Shown here: piece by piece, positions 53,566-63,077 of the stretch
How positions within the stretch are numbered: position 1 is the stretch's first letter
Layout of the letters: each line of letters starts with the position of its first letter
Program-made: the position numbers and the translations under genes
Assembly (NCBI RefSeq): GCF_038446525.1
Contig: NZ_CP151792.1
Span: 2,294,001-2,358,000 of the forward strand
Source: Methanolobus sp. ZRKC5
GTDB taxonomy: Archaea; Halobacteriota; Methanosarcinia; Methanosarcinales; Methanosarcinaceae
DNA length: 64,000 bases
Direction: 5' to 3'
The notes under the pieces: generated by a model
What the model was told of the DNA's origin: nothing
Databases searched by the model: none
The model's input: only the letters and a program-made list of their open reading frames with translations

Positions 53566-54864
53566 CTATTCAGTTGAAAAATCAAAGGAGCGAAGACGCA
53601 GGGCTAGTACAAATACAAGATAGATTATAAGCGCAGATACTATGAACGCTCCTCTTCCCATAAGTTCATAGATGAAACCGCCTCCGATTAGTCCCAGAAT
53701 ACTGGCGATGCTCATAAAACTCCCTGAAACTCCCTGAACAAGCCCTTGATTTTTATTTCCTGCAAGTTTTGATAGCATGGACTGTATGGAAGGCCACATG
53801 AAACCGTTGCCAACTGCGAAAAATATCGCTGCCACATACGTAAGTAATGTGCTACCAAAGGCCAGAAGCACAAAATTGCTTCCGAGTATCAGACTCCCTG
53901 ATATTATCAGAAACACGTCCGAATATCTTTTGGAAACGTATGAGAGTACCGGCCCTTCAACTATCACAAGCATGATACTCAAGAAAGAAAAATAGAAACC
54001 AAGCTCTGCAATACTCCATTGAAGATCATTTGCTGCATGTACCGGGAAAGCCGTATAGAATGTATTAAAACCAAGGAAGATGAGGAAATAAATAAGGAAC
54101 ATGTAAGGTATGTGTTTCAATTTCATCACATCCCTGAACTTCTGCTTTTGTATAGGTGTGGCGTCAACACATCCACCCGGCTTGTCAGACATTGCGGATA
54201 ATTCCATCGGAATCTTGTTCTTTAAAGCGCATCTATGAGACTCTGGGACATAGAGTGCTATCATTATAACGCCTGCAAGGGATATGAGAATGGCTGCAAG
54301 CACCGGCAGAGCTTCACCATATATGGTCACACTGAGAATTCCGGCAAGTGCAGGCCCGACTATGAAGCCAAGGTTTGTGGAAACTGACATTTTACCGAAA
54401 TTCTTGCTTCTGTCCTTATCCTTAGTAATATCAGCGATGTAGGCGTTTGAAACGGAAACGTTACCCCCGGTAAGTCCGTCAAATCCTCTTGCAATGAAGA
54501 GAAGAACAAGTGGAACCGTTATTACGAAAGTTCCCAGTATCCCGGAACTTACAGGCACCAGCACGGCTACCGGTACAAAAAGAGCAATGAAGAAAATGAT
54601 CCATGACAAAAGAGTGCCTGCCTGGCTGAGAAAAAGAACTTTTTTCCTGCCATATGTATCAGACCATCGTCCCAAAAGTGGAGAGCCTATTAACTGGAAA
54701 ACAGGATACATTGAAGACATAATACCATATATCAGTGCATTGCCACCGAACCTTTCAACAAGAAATATGAGAAAAGGCAAGACTAAACTAAGCCCCATGG
54801 TGCCGATAAAATTCACCAGAAGGAGAGGATAAAGAGAGATTTCATTTGTTTCTTTGTCATCCAT
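53566..54864 (-). CDS. MFS transporter (TetA/drug efflux-like)
   Basis: 432 residues with about twelve membrane helices. The MFS signature PLLGRWSDTYGRKKVLFLSQ lies between helices 2 and 3 and ARGFDGLTGGNVSVSNAYIAD follows, as in the DHA1 tetracycline-resistance group. A longer central loop (about 190-220) separates the halves. Single gene. Confidence 0.9.
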   Translation of the reverse strand: MDDKETNEISLYPLLLVNFIGTMGLSLVLPFLIFLVERFGGNALIYGIMSSMYPVFQLIGSPLLGRWSDTYGRKKVLFLSQAGTLLSWIIFFIALFVPVAVLVPVSSGILGTFVITVPLVLLFIARGFDGLTGGNVSVSNAYIADITKDKDRSKNFGKMSVSTNLGFIVGPALAGILSVTIYGEALPVLAAILISLAGVIMIALYVPESHRCALKNKIPMELSAMSDKPGGCVDATPIQKQKFRDVMKLKHIPYMFLIYFLIFLGFNTFYTAFPVHAANDLQWSIAELGFYFSFLSIMLVIVEGPVLSYVSKRYSDVFLIISGSLILGSNFVLLAFGSTLLTYVAAIFFAVGNGFMWPSIQSMLSKLAGNKNQGLVQGVSGSFMSIASILGLIGGGFIYELMGRGAFIVSALIIYLVFVLALRLRSFDFSTE

Positions 54865-54963
54865 TTTCTCAATAATTTTAGGGTACAGCTAATATATGAT
54901 GCTTTTGTGACTTTTGTAGAATATCCAAAAAATTAATTATGGAAAGGATCTTTACCTGTATCC

Positions 54964-55677
54964 ATGAAAGAACTATACCTTACTGACTGTTACTTGAAAG
55001 AATTCGATGCAATGGTTGAGAGTGTCAAGGACGACAAATTCGTAGTACTTGATAAAACAGCATTCTATCCTAATTCCGGCGGACAGCCAAATGACACCGG
55101 AATGCTGGTAAAAGAGGATGGAACTGAATTCCCTGTGAGCTATGTCGCAAAATTCGAGGGCAATATCAGCCATGAGGTTACAGCAACAGGATTGAAAGCA
55201 GGAGATAAGGTAAAGGGAATTATCGACTGGGAGAGAAGATACAGGTTCATGCAATACCACACAGCCTGCCATATACTAAGTGCCATAATACACAATGAGA
55301 CAGGGGCTAAGATATCAGGCAACCAGCTGGGAGAAGAAAAGACCCGTGTAGACTTCAATCTGGAAGATTTTGACCGGGAGCAGATAAAGTCCTACGAAGC
55401 TAAGGTCAATGAAGTAATAGACCGCAAGATACCTGTGACTATTACTATTATGCCAAGAGATGAAGCATTCAAGATCCCTTCTGTAATTAAGCTGAAAGAT
55501 GCATTCCCTCCGGAAATTGATGATATTAGGGTAATCAGCATCCCTGATGTGGATACACAGGCATGCGGTGGCACTCACATCGCAAATACAGGTGATATAC
55601 CCCATATAGAGATAATCAAAGCCGAGAATAAAGGAAAGAACAACAGGAGAGTATATTTCCGATTTGCAGATAACTGA
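54964..55677 (+). CDS. alaX: Alanyl-tRNA editing protein AlaX
   Basis: 237 residues, the medium-length AlaX form. It hydrolyses Ser- or Gly-tRNA(Ala). Zinc ligands HTACH (H99, H103) and CGGTH (C201, H205) are present, with GGQPNDTG as the conserved glycine-rich motif. The ATG at 54964 follows AGGATC-like purines. Divergent from the MFS gene. Confidence 0.93.
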   Translation: MKELYLTDCYLKEFDAMVESVKDDKFVVLDKTAFYPNSGGQPNDTGMLVKEDGTEFPVSYVAKFEGNISHEVTATGLKAGDKVKGIIDWERRYRFMQYHTACHILSAIIHNETGAKISGNQLGEEKTRVDFNLEDFDREQIKSYEAKVNEVIDRKIPVTITIMPRDEAFKIPSVIKLKDAFPPEIDDIRVISIPDVDTQACGGTHIANTGDIPHIEIIKAENKGKNNRRVYFRFADN

Positions 55678-55702
55678 GGAAATATAAGAAAATGGCTTTT
55701 TT

Positions 55703-58090
55703 CTAATCGTGAATATCCGGGTTGTACAGAGGAATGGACACGTGGACAACTGTGCCAACGCCTTCCTCACTTTCAACCTCAATTGTTCCGGAATGCAATT
55801 CCACAATATTCTTTGCAAGATAAAGACCCAAACCATTACCCCCATGGATACGTGTGGCTGAACCATCAACCTGATAGAACCTGTCAAAAATCAGGTCCAT
55901 ACAATTTTTGGGGATTCCCATACCATGGTCACTTATGTCCACATGAATACTATTAACATCTTCCTTGATAGAAATAGAAACTATAGAGCCATGTGAAGAG
56001 AATTTTATTGCATTATCCAGAACATAAACAAAAAGATACTGTAAAAATTCACAATTACCATATACCAGGTTCATATCAAAAGAATAATCTGTGTTTAGCT
56101 GAATGTCCTTTTCTTCCACCTTGCTATGGAGGCCGAATATAGAATTATCAAGAACTTCTTTAAGATGAATAGGTGACAATACATGATATTTTTCAAAGTA
56201 AAGAGAATTCATGTTAAGCAAAGACTCTATTAACTGCTCAAGGCGTTCTGAATTAGAAACAACGATTTTCATACACTTCTTTTGTTTTTCATCAAGCTCA
56301 CCAAGAAGTCCGTCATAAATAGCTTCACTATACCCTTTAATGGAGATGAGAGGTGTTTTGAGCTCATGGGTGATATTAGCTACAAACTCATCTTTCATCC
56401 TGTCAAGAGATTTCAGCTCTTCATATGCGTTTCTGGTTTCATCAACAAGACGAATATTCTCAACAGCGATACCAACCTGATGACCTACGTTACCAAGTAT
56501 ATCAAGGTCAGTGTTTGAGATAATAATCGCATCATCGGGGAACAATAATATGACACCAACCAGATCTTCACGGGAAATAACAGGAACAAAAACAAATCTT
56601 CCGGCATTTTCGTTCACGTTAAACTTTTTCAGGCTACCCTGAATATCATTTGCCTTATCTGTGACCAATGTACTCTTTTTTAAATCGGGAATGGTCCGGA
56701 ATAGGGAATCATCACAATTGATACCGTTAAGTTCTCCTTTTAGCTCGTCTTTTATTCCGTTCGATGAGCAAACCTTTAAACTCTTGTCCGGGGAACAACA
56801 AAGACAAATCACACCTGAATTGCACCCTAGATAAGAAAGTACCTCATTGAGAATATCATCTAAGAAATCCTCCATCTCCATTGAACTTGCAGCGATCAAT
56901 GCCGTGGACTGTAAAATCAGCAGGTTACGGTTTTTTCTTTGAAGGTCTTCTTCTGCAAGTGATCTGTCAGTGATATCCTGGGTGGTTCCCAGAAAAAGAA
57001 CCTGTTTGCCATTATTATCCCAAGTTACTTCACCAAGAGAATGAAGGATGCAAATTGAACCGTTTTTCTTTATTACCTTGGTCCTAACTTCGAATTTGTA
57101 ACCCGGAATTGAAAGTGCCTTGTCTAAGCAGGAATTGAACAAACTGCGATCATCCGGGTGTATGAAAGTAGAATAGAGATCCTTGTTAATTGATATTTCA
57201 TTGGGTGAAAAGCCCATGATCCGATACATCTCATCAGACCAAAAATGCTTTTTTGTGCGCAGATCAATTTCCCAGCTCCCTGTACGTGATATTTCCTGTG
57301 CCCTTATGAGCCTTTCTTTGTGTTTAACAACAGATTCTTGAGCTTTTTTTCGTTCTATACTGTCTACAAAAATATCTCCAATTATCCTCATGAGTTTTAT
57401 GTGATTTGGTGGCCATATCCGATTCTGGCTGAAGGAATCAAATCCCAGAAAACCAATCAACAAACCATTGGATTGAAGAGGAATAGACAGTGCAGACATA
57501 ATTCCCGCTTTTTGCAAAGCTTCTTTTTCTTTGCTTGCTTCTGCCGGTAATTTTGATACATCTGGTATGTTTAGTATATCAGGATTCCTTAGTTTCTCCA
57601 TCCACCATGGAAAATTTCTTCCAGAGAGATTGTCCACATAGGCATTATCGATATTTTCTGCGTGCCATTTGTACACTGTATCATTTTTGTACCGATGTTT
57701 TGAAAAAAGTATTAAGTAACTGCGATCAGCACCTGCAAATTCAGCTATCTTCTTAAGGGAAAGATGGATTCCAGTGTCTATATGCTCTGATTTTTTTCCA
57801 ATAAAATGAGAAGATATCTCTGCGACAATATTCTCAAATTTCAATTGTGAAAGTAGTTCACTTTCAACAGACTGGCATTTTTGGGACATTTTGGAAACGG
57901 TCATGCCAAACAAAAGGAAGCCGATGAAGACAAATGACCTGACATAATGGTCATAGTTAAATATCTTTTGCGATAAATAATCAGGCAAGATGCTTGCATT
58001 TTGTAAGAAATGTACTAGGTAAGCATCTATGATCCAGAATACAAGACCAAAGGAGATTGATATTAATACTATTTTTACTTCTTTCCTCAT
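55703..58090 (-). CDS. Membrane sensor histidine kinase (GAF-PAS-GAF)
   Basis: 795 residues. Two N-terminal membrane helices (about 7-28 and 50-68), a GAF domain (about 85-245), PAS/PAC (about 262-380, ERLIRAQEISRTGSWEI), a second GAF (about 395-550), then HisKA with the phosphorylated histidine in NITHELKTP (near 575) and HATPase (VLDNAIKFSS, DHGMGIP, GGNGLGLYL). The ATG at 58090 follows AGGG. No response regulator is next to it, so its partner is elsewhere. Ligand unknown. Confidence 0.9.
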   Translation of the reverse strand: MRKEVKIVLISISFGLVFWIIDAYLVHFLQNASILPDYLSQKIFNYDHYVRSFVFIGFLLFGMTVSKMSQKCQSVESELLSQLKFENIVAEISSHFIGKKSEHIDTGIHLSLKKIAEFAGADRSYLILFSKHRYKNDTVYKWHAENIDNAYVDNLSGRNFPWWMEKLRNPDILNIPDVSKLPAEASKEKEALQKAGIMSALSIPLQSNGLLIGFLGFDSFSQNRIWPPNHIKLMRIIGDIFVDSIERKKAQESVVKHKERLIRAQEISRTGSWEIDLRTKKHFWSDEMYRIMGFSPNEISINKDLYSTFIHPDDRSLFNSCLDKALSIPGYKFEVRTKVIKKNGSICILHSLGEVTWDNNGKQVLFLGTTQDITDRSLAEEDLQRKNRNLLILQSTALIAASSMEMEDFLDDILNEVLSYLGCNSGVICLCCSPDKSLKVCSSNGIKDELKGELNGINCDDSLFRTIPDLKKSTLVTDKANDIQGSLKKFNVNENAGRFVFVPVISREDLVGVILLFPDDAIIISNTDLDILGNVGHQVGIAVENIRLVDETRNAYEELKSLDRMKDEFVANITHELKTPLISIKGYSEAIYDGLLGELDEKQKKCMKIVVSNSERLEQLIESLLNMNSLYFEKYHVLSPIHLKEVLDNSIFGLHSKVEEKDIQLNTDYSFDMNLVYGNCEFLQYLFVYVLDNAIKFSSHGSIVSISIKEDVNSIHVDISDHGMGIPKNCMDLIFDRFYQVDGSATRIHGGNGLGLYLAKNIVELHSGTIEVESEEGVGTVVHVSIPLYNPDIHD

Positions 58091-58096
58091 ATACAA

Positions 58097-58445
58097 CCCT
58101 GTTATGAAAAAAATTATTTTAGCATTTTTAAATACCTAAATTGATTATCATTGGCCTGATAGGTTATTATAGAGTCTTTTATATATATGTTCCTATTTAT
58201 TCCGGTAACAAAAGTAAAATGGCTTTGCAGTTGAAATCAAAGATAATATGTATTTAAGATGGTAAAGAGACAAGTATATGTAAAATGGCGCATTTTCAAA
58301 ATAGATTAAAATAGCTTGAAAAGAACTAGGGAAGCATAGGACGGTATGTGAACAATTATAAAAGAGATAATTGTATTAGTCCCTAACCACATTAAATCAA
58401 AATGCGTAATTAATTATATTGCATTTATCTGCGGAGATATACAAA
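58097..58445. other. Spacer between the sensor kinase and serA, with inverted repeats
   Basis: Two perfect inverted repeats: AAAATG-GCG-CATTTT near 58281-58295 and ACAATTAT-(7)-ATAATTGT near 58350-58372. The second is about 75-95 bases upstream of serA and could be an operator or a hairpin in the leader. No coding region. Confidence 0.45.
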
Positions 58446-60017
58446 ATGAAAGTACTAGTTAGTGATCCATTATCAGAACAGGGATTAACGATACTTCAAC
58501 AACATTTCACAGTTGATGTCCTTACAGGACTTTCCGAAGAAGAGCTCGTTGAAAAGATACCAGAATATGACGCACTTGTTATCAGAAGTGGTACACAAGT
58601 CACAAGAAAGGTCATAGAGGCAGCTGACAGGCTGAAGATAGTAGGCAGGGCAGGAGTTGGAGTTGATAATGTAGATGTAGAGGCAGCTACGGAAAAAGGA
58701 ATAATAGTTGTCAATGCACCTGAAGGAAACATGCTCTCCGCGGCAGAACACACTATTGCAATGATGATGGCGCTGGCAAGGAATGTGGCACAGGCCAATG
58801 AGTCACTCAAGTCCAAAAAATGGGAGCGCAGCAAGTTCATGGGCATAGAGGTCAATGGTAAGACCCTTGGTGTAATCGGGCTGGGGCGAATTGGTGCTGA
58901 GGTTGCAAAAAGAGCACAGGGACTTAACATGGATATCTTAGCATACGATCCTTTTGTCTCAGATGAGAGAGCAGAGGAAATGGGTGTGAGAATGATGTCC
59001 GTGCATGAGATAGTGAAACAGGCTGACTTTATTACTGTTCACACACCGCTTATCAAAGAGACCAGAAACATAATTGATGCTGAAGAGTTCGCGATGATGA
59101 AAAGCAACGCAAGGATCATCAATTGTGCACGTGGCGGAATCATCAATGAGGAAGCACTTGCAGATGCATTGAACACTAACAAGATAGCAGGCGCTGCAAT
59201 TGATGTGTTCGTTAATGAACCTCCTTTTGACAGCCCTCTTATTGATTGCAAGACCCTGATAGCTACACCACACCTCGGTGCTTCAACTAAGGAAGCACAG
59301 ATCAATGTCGCGGTTTCTGTGGCCGAAGAAGTAGTGTCTGTACTTAACGGCGGACCTGCGAAAAGTGCTATCAATATACCATCGGTCAAACCAGAGATCA
59401 TGACCATGCTTGCACCTTATATCCAGCTTGCTGAAACAATGAGCAGTGCATGTGCACAACTTCTTGGCAAGAACTATGAAAAGATAGAAATATCATACAA
59501 CGGGGACATTTCTGAGAAAGACACACGACCGATAACTGTTGCTGCACTAAAAGGTATGCTCCAGGTCGCACTTGGTTCAGCTGTCAACTATGTAAACTCA
59601 AGCTCCCTTGCAAAATCAAGGAAGGTGGAAGTTGTTGAAAGTAAATCTGAAACTACAGAAGAGTTCACTTCAACAATAAAGGTAGAGATCACAATGGATG
59701 AAGAGAAAGTATCGATCATAGGTACCGTAGTTGGTGGCAAAGGAAAGATCATCAACATCAACGGGGAACATGTTGATATTATACCAACCGGATATATGAT
59801 AGTAGCAAAACACATTAACAAACCTAACGTGATCGGACCATGCTGCATATTGCTTGGAAAGAACAATATAAATATATCTGGAATGCAAGTTGGAAGAGCA
59901 GATATTGGCGGAACGACCATAATGGCACTTAATGTTGATTCAGAGGTTCCAGATCCAATACTAAAAGAAATGAGATCGGTTGAAGGAATAATCGATGCCA
60001 AACTCATTCATTTATAA
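58446..60017 (+). CDS. serA: D-3-phosphoglycerate dehydrogenase with ASB and ACT domains
   Basis: 523 residues, first step of serine synthesis. NAD-binding motif GVIGLGRIGAEVAKRA, catalytic CARGGIINEEAL and TPHLGASTKEAQ (catalytic His). The C-terminal part is an allosteric-substrate-binding domain plus ACT domain (HINKPNVIGPCCILLGKNNINI), which usually gives serine feedback. The ATG at 58446 follows GCGGAG; an ATG at 58419 lies upstream of that site. Confidence 0.96.
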   Translation: MKVLVSDPLSEQGLTILQQHFTVDVLTGLSEEELVEKIPEYDALVIRSGTQVTRKVIEAADRLKIVGRAGVGVDNVDVEAATEKGIIVVNAPEGNMLSAAEHTIAMMMALARNVAQANESLKSKKWERSKFMGIEVNGKTLGVIGLGRIGAEVAKRAQGLNMDILAYDPFVSDERAEEMGVRMMSVHEIVKQADFITVHTPLIKETRNIIDAEEFAMMKSNARIINCARGGIINEEALADALNTNKIAGAAIDVFVNEPPFDSPLIDCKTLIATPHLGASTKEAQINVAVSVAEEVVSVLNGGPAKSAINIPSVKPEIMTMLAPYIQLAETMSSACAQLLGKNYEKIEISYNGDISEKDTRPITVAALKGMLQVALGSAVNYVNSSSLAKSRKVEVVESKSETTEEFTSTIKVEITMDEEKVSIIGTVVGGKGKIININGEHVDIIPTGYMIVAKHINKPNVIGPCCILLGKNNINISGMQVGRADIGGTTIMALNVDSEVPDPILKEMRSVEGIIDAKLIHL

Positions 60018-60067
60018 GTCAGACAAACAGAGATTTATTTAAAATATAAAGGATGGTAGCAGTTTAA

Positions 60068-60550
60068 ATGATGCGAAAACGGATATATCATCGGTTTCCC
60101 CACAGAAATGTGGAATTTGAACAGAAGTACCGCTACCATTCGGACCTACCTTTTTTTGTGAAAGTGATGGCAAACACGGACGGAAAATTCGGCATGTTTG
60201 TCACTGAGTCTGTTACTCAGAGAGGACATCGCATACAGGCTAAGAGGGAAATTGCGGTGGAAGTCGTAACCAATGGCATCGATTTTGCCCCACTTAATTA
60301 TGATACGGTGGATGAAGTACTGGATACCATTGAAAGAGAAGGAATAATGGATTTCAGGGTTCACTTAAGGTATAGTTATCTTGACGGGAAGTATAACCGT
60401 GTACCATTTCGAGGTGACATATATCTTGTGAGAGCCATTCTCGAATATGAACTACTGGTACTTCAGATAAATCATATAGACGGTCCGAAGAGAACAGAAT
60501 GTGGCCGGGTTGCCGACACAATTATTGACGAGCTTCGAAGGGGTTCCTAA
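60068..60550 (+). CDS. Conserved archaeal protein of unknown function
   Basis: 160 residues, basic N-terminus (MMRKRIYHRFPHRNVEFEQK), then alternating strands without cysteines or membrane segments. I do not recognise a domain. Its stop overlaps the start of the following DUF2240 gene by one base (TAATGG), so the two are translationally coupled and probably work together. Confidence 0.75.
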   Translation: MMRKRIYHRFPHRNVEFEQKYRYHSDLPFFVKVMANTDGKFGMFVTESVTQRGHRIQAKREIAVEVVTNGIDFAPLNYDTVDEVLDTIEREGIMDFRVHLRYSYLDGKYNRVPFRGDIYLVRAILEYELLVLQINHIDGPKRTECGRVADTIIDELRRGS

Positions 60551-61026
60551 TGGACGAATTGATGCTTGTAGCTGCAACCCCATTCAAAAGAAATAACAAG
60601 AATTCACTTTCGATCAAGGATTTTGAATTTGTGCTCTCTTTTGACCTTAAGTGGATGGCACCTGATGTTGCATCAAAGGTAAGAGACAGGGCCATAGGTG
60701 CCCATTTGTTGAAATTTAGCGGGGCAGAATTAATTCCTAATTTTGACATAAGTACAATAGAGATACCACACGGTTTCAAGCCTTCTGAATCAATCTTCAA
60801 AGATAGATCAACCATTGAGGATATAATAGCCCTGATAGTTGCAAATTGCGGAAAAAGTGCAAGAGATACAACTGCACTTATCAATAAGAAACAGGAACTA
60901 TTCGATGATCTTATAGATATAGAGGTTGCTGGTCTGCTAACAGCAAAAGAACTTGGATGTGACATCGAGCCAATATACGACAAAGTGTATAGCAATGTTT
61001 TTAGTGACGACCAAAATCCCACATAA
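60550..61026 (+). CDS. DUF2240-family protein
   Basis: 158-residue protein of an archaeal family of unknown role. Conserved stretches: FVLSFDLKWMAPDVASKVRD and FDISTIEIPHGFKP. Coupled to the upstream gene through the overlapping stop and start; AAGGGG supplies the ribosome-binding site. It sits next to the L18e ribosomal operon. Confidence 0.78.
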   Translation: MDELMLVAATPFKRNNKNSLSIKDFEFVLSFDLKWMAPDVASKVRDRAIGAHLLKFSGAELIPNFDISTIEIPHGFKPSESIFKDRSTIEDIIALIVANCGKSARDTTALINKKQELFDDLIDIEVAGLLTAKELGCDIEPIYDKVYSNVFSDDQNPT

Positions 61027-61114
61027 TCTTTATGTACTATTAGTGTTATTCAAAAGCAGTCTGATTCTACAGACAACTCATGTTCTTACTTAATTGACAC
61101 CTAACGGATGTTCG

Positions 61115-61129
61115 AACGCATATAATGCG
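61115..61129 (+). promoter_or_regulatory. Palindromic TATA region of the L18e operon
   Basis: AACGCATATAATGCGTG holds a perfect six-base inverted repeat ACGCAT/ATGCGT around ATA, with the TATA-like CATATAATG at the centre, about 35-45 bases before the L18e start. Symmetric TATA boxes are unusual; this may just be chance. Confidence 0.45.
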
Positions 61130-61160
61130 TGAGTGAGACATAATCTTGCGGAGGAACAAT

Positions 61161-61541
61161 ATGAGCAAGACTACACAAGTCAAAATTGAAAGAAAGACAA
61201 ACCCTCGCACTCCTGTGCTTATTGCAGCACTGAAGGAAGGGTCACGTCAGACCGACGCTGCTATCTGGAGAGATGTGGCAAAGAGGTTGGAAAAGCCTGG
61301 AAGGAATTACGCACAGGTAAACCTCAGTAAGATCAACAGGTATGCAAAGGACGGAGAAACGGTCCTTATTGCAGGCAAAGTACTTGGATCAGGACTCCTT
61401 GAGAAAGCAGTCACAGTTGCAGCATACAATTTCAGTGTAACTGCAATGGAAAAGATCACAGGTCTTGGCGGTAAATGCCTGACAATTGAACAGATTTTAG
61501 AAGAGAACCCGAAGGGATCTGGCATAAGGATCTTACAGTAG
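61161..61541 (+). CDS. rpl18e: 50S ribosomal protein L18e (eL18)
   Basis: 126-residue L18e, archaeal/eukaryotic large-subunit protein related to L15. Starts MSKTTQVKIERKTNP; conserved NLSKINRYAKDGETVLIAGKVLGSG. GCGGAGG precedes the ATG at 61161; an ATG at 61146 lies upstream of that site. First gene of the L18e-L13-S9-RpoN cluster. Confidence 0.96.
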   Translation: MSKTTQVKIERKTNPRTPVLIAALKEGSRQTDAAIWRDVAKRLEKPGRNYAQVNLSKINRYAKDGETVLIAGKVLGSGLLEKAVTVAAYNFSVTAMEKITGLGGKCLTIEQILEENPKGSGIRILQ

Positions 61542-61550
61542 GTGAAGAAG

Positions 61551-61970
61551 ATGACAATTATCGATGCAGACGGACTCATTATGGGTAGGCTTGCAAGCAC
61601 TGTGGCAAAGAAATTGCTTGCTGGTGAAGAAATTGATATCATCAATGCTGAAAAAGCAGTAATTTCTGGTTCAAAGATCACTACATTAAGAGAGTATGAC
61701 GAAACTCTGAAAAGAGGAAAGCCCGAATACGGACCATACTTCCCCAAGAGACCAGACAGAATCCTCAAAAGAACTGTAAGAGGAATGCTGCCATACAAAC
61801 GTGCAAGAGGAAAAGATGCAATGGGTCGCCTTAAAGTGTACGTAGGTATTCCAATGGAATTCAAGGACAAGGAAAGTGTAAGAATTGCTGAGGCAAGCAT
61901 GGACCGCCTGAGCTCAAACAAATACCTCAGACTTGGCGATGTCAGTATAAAACTGGGTGCTAAGTTCTAA
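61551..61970 (+). CDS. rpl13: 50S ribosomal protein L13 (uL13)
   Basis: 139-residue L13. Conserved [19 protein letters not shown] and [21 protein letters not shown]. Start at ATG 61551 after GGTG; a GTG nine bases upstream is less likely. Ten bases after L18e. Confidence 0.96.
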   Translation: MTIIDADGLIMGRLASTVAKKLLAGEEIDIINAEKAVISGSKITTLREYDETLKRGKPEYGPYFPKRPDRILKRTVRGMLPYKRARGKDAMGRLKVYVGIPMEFKDKESVRIAEASMDRLSSNKYLRLGDVSIKLGAKF

Positions 61971-61987
61971 TAAGGAGGAAGATTATA

Positions 61988-62392
61988 ATGTCCATTAAAG
62001 TAATAACCTCATCAGGTAAGAAGAAGACAGCTATTGCACGTGCAACAGTTAAGAAGGGAAACGGAAAGGTGCGCATAAACAAAAAGCCACTGGAAATATA
62101 CGACCCTGATTTTGCAAAGTTCAAAATCACTGAAGCAGTAATGCTTGCAGGTGAAGTTTTAAACGGAATTGATATAGACGTTGTTGTCAGCGGTGGCGGA
62201 ATAATCGGCCAGGCAAGTGCTGTAAGGACTGCAATCGCCAGAGGCATTGTAGACTGGACCAATGACACAAACCTTAGGGACACATACATGGCATACGACC
62301 GTAACCTCCTGGTAAACGACTCCAGGCAGAAGGAAACCAAGAAGTTTGGTGGACCAGGTGCACGTGCCAGATATCAGAAATCATACAGGTAG
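61988..62392 (+). CDS. rps9: 30S ribosomal protein S9 (uS9)
   Basis: 134-residue S9 whose C-terminal tail reaches the P site. The ending [22 protein letters not shown] is the universal S9 tail. AAGGAGG precedes the start. Confidence 0.97.
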   Translation: MSIKVITSSGKKKTAIARATVKKGNGKVRINKKPLEIYDPDFAKFKITEAVMLAGEVLNGIDIDVVVSGGGIIGQASAVRTAIARGIVDWTNDTNLRDTYMAYDRNLLVNDSRQKETKKFGGPGARARYQKSYR

Positions 62393-62402
62393 GCAATAGA
62401 AT

Positions 62403-62591
62403 ATGTTACCAGTTCGATGTTTCAGCTGTGGAAAAGTAATCTCAAATTGCTGGGAAGAGTACAAACAGCGCGTAAATGAAGGAGAAGACCCGGCAGTAGT
62501 GCTCAATGATCTTGGTGTCACTCGCTATTGTTGCCGAAGGATGATCCTTTCACACGTCGAGCTAGTAGATACGCTTGCCCCATACCAGTAA
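62403..62591 (+). CDS. rpoN: RNA polymerase subunit N (Rpo10)
   Basis: 62-residue zinc protein, homologue of eukaryotic Rpb10, part of the Rpo3-11-10-12 assembly platform. [13 protein letters not shown] and the CC pair in [15 protein letters not shown] are the zinc ligands. Its last stop base appears to overlap the first base of the tRNA-Pro that follows. Confidence 0.96.
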   Translation: MLPVRCFSCGKVISNCWEEYKQRVNEGEDPAVVLNDLGVTRYCCRRMILSHVELVDTLAPYQ

Positions 62592-62689
62592 GGACCGTAG
62601 GGTAGTCTGGGCCATCCTTTAGCGTTTGGGACATAACTATTTACTATGCGAAACACGCTGCAATCTGAGTTTAAATCTCAGCTGGCCCA
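62591..62689 (+). tRNA. Probable intron-containing tRNA-Pro (anticodon TGG)
   Basis: D arm AGGGTAGTCTGG, anticodon stem TAGCG/CGCTG closing a loop TTTGGG...A (anticodon TGG), an intervening segment of about 24 bases between positions 37 and 38 (62631-62654), variable CAAT, T arm CTGAG-TTTAAAT-CTCAG and discriminator A. The acceptor arms AGGACCG and CTGGCCC pair at only four of seven positions, and the D loop seems two bases long. No CCA encoded. The location between rpoN and rpoK, where archaea often carry a tRNA-Pro, supports the call. Confidence 0.6.
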
Positions 62690-62886
62690 TGGCACCTTAT
62701 AGGAAACCTACTGTTCAGGACATACATACGACCACATTCGGAGGGATTCCGAATAAAATATTTATAATAACTATCATTGACCCCATTAATGGCTATCCAT
62801 ACAGGAACACTTTTTGTAAGCAATAGGATTAGCTGTCGATAAATGGACTATTGATATTTTCATTATGATTTTGATAAGGTGATCTA

Positions 62887-63069
62887 TTGACTACAGAACA
62901 CTATACCAGGTATGAAAAGGCTAGAATTGTTGGTGCCAGAGCACTGCAGATTTCAATGGGAGCTCCAGTTCTTATAGATGACCCAAGTATGAACTCATTA
63001 TTTCTTGCCAAAAGAGAGTTCGAACTAGGGGTTACCCCGATTACTGTTAAACGAAATTTTGATAAATAG
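62887..63069 (+). CDS. rpoK: RNA polymerase subunit K (Rpo6)
   Basis: 60-residue Rpo6, homologue of eukaryotic Rpb6 and bacterial omega. [23 protein letters not shown] is the family core. The start is TTG at 62887 with AAGGTGATC directly upstream. Confidence 0.95.
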   Translation: MTTEHYTRYEKARIVGARALQISMGAPVLIDDPSMNSLFLAKREFELGVTPITVKRNFDK

Positions 63070-63077
63070 GTGATTTT

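Noticed and set aside
59039-59407. Antisense frames of 104-144 residues within serA
   Set aside because: Shadows caused by codon bias of serA; no start signals or family resemblance.
61030-61140. tRNA before the L18e operon
   Set aside because: TTCGAA occurs near 61111 but no acceptor or anticodon stems can be formed.
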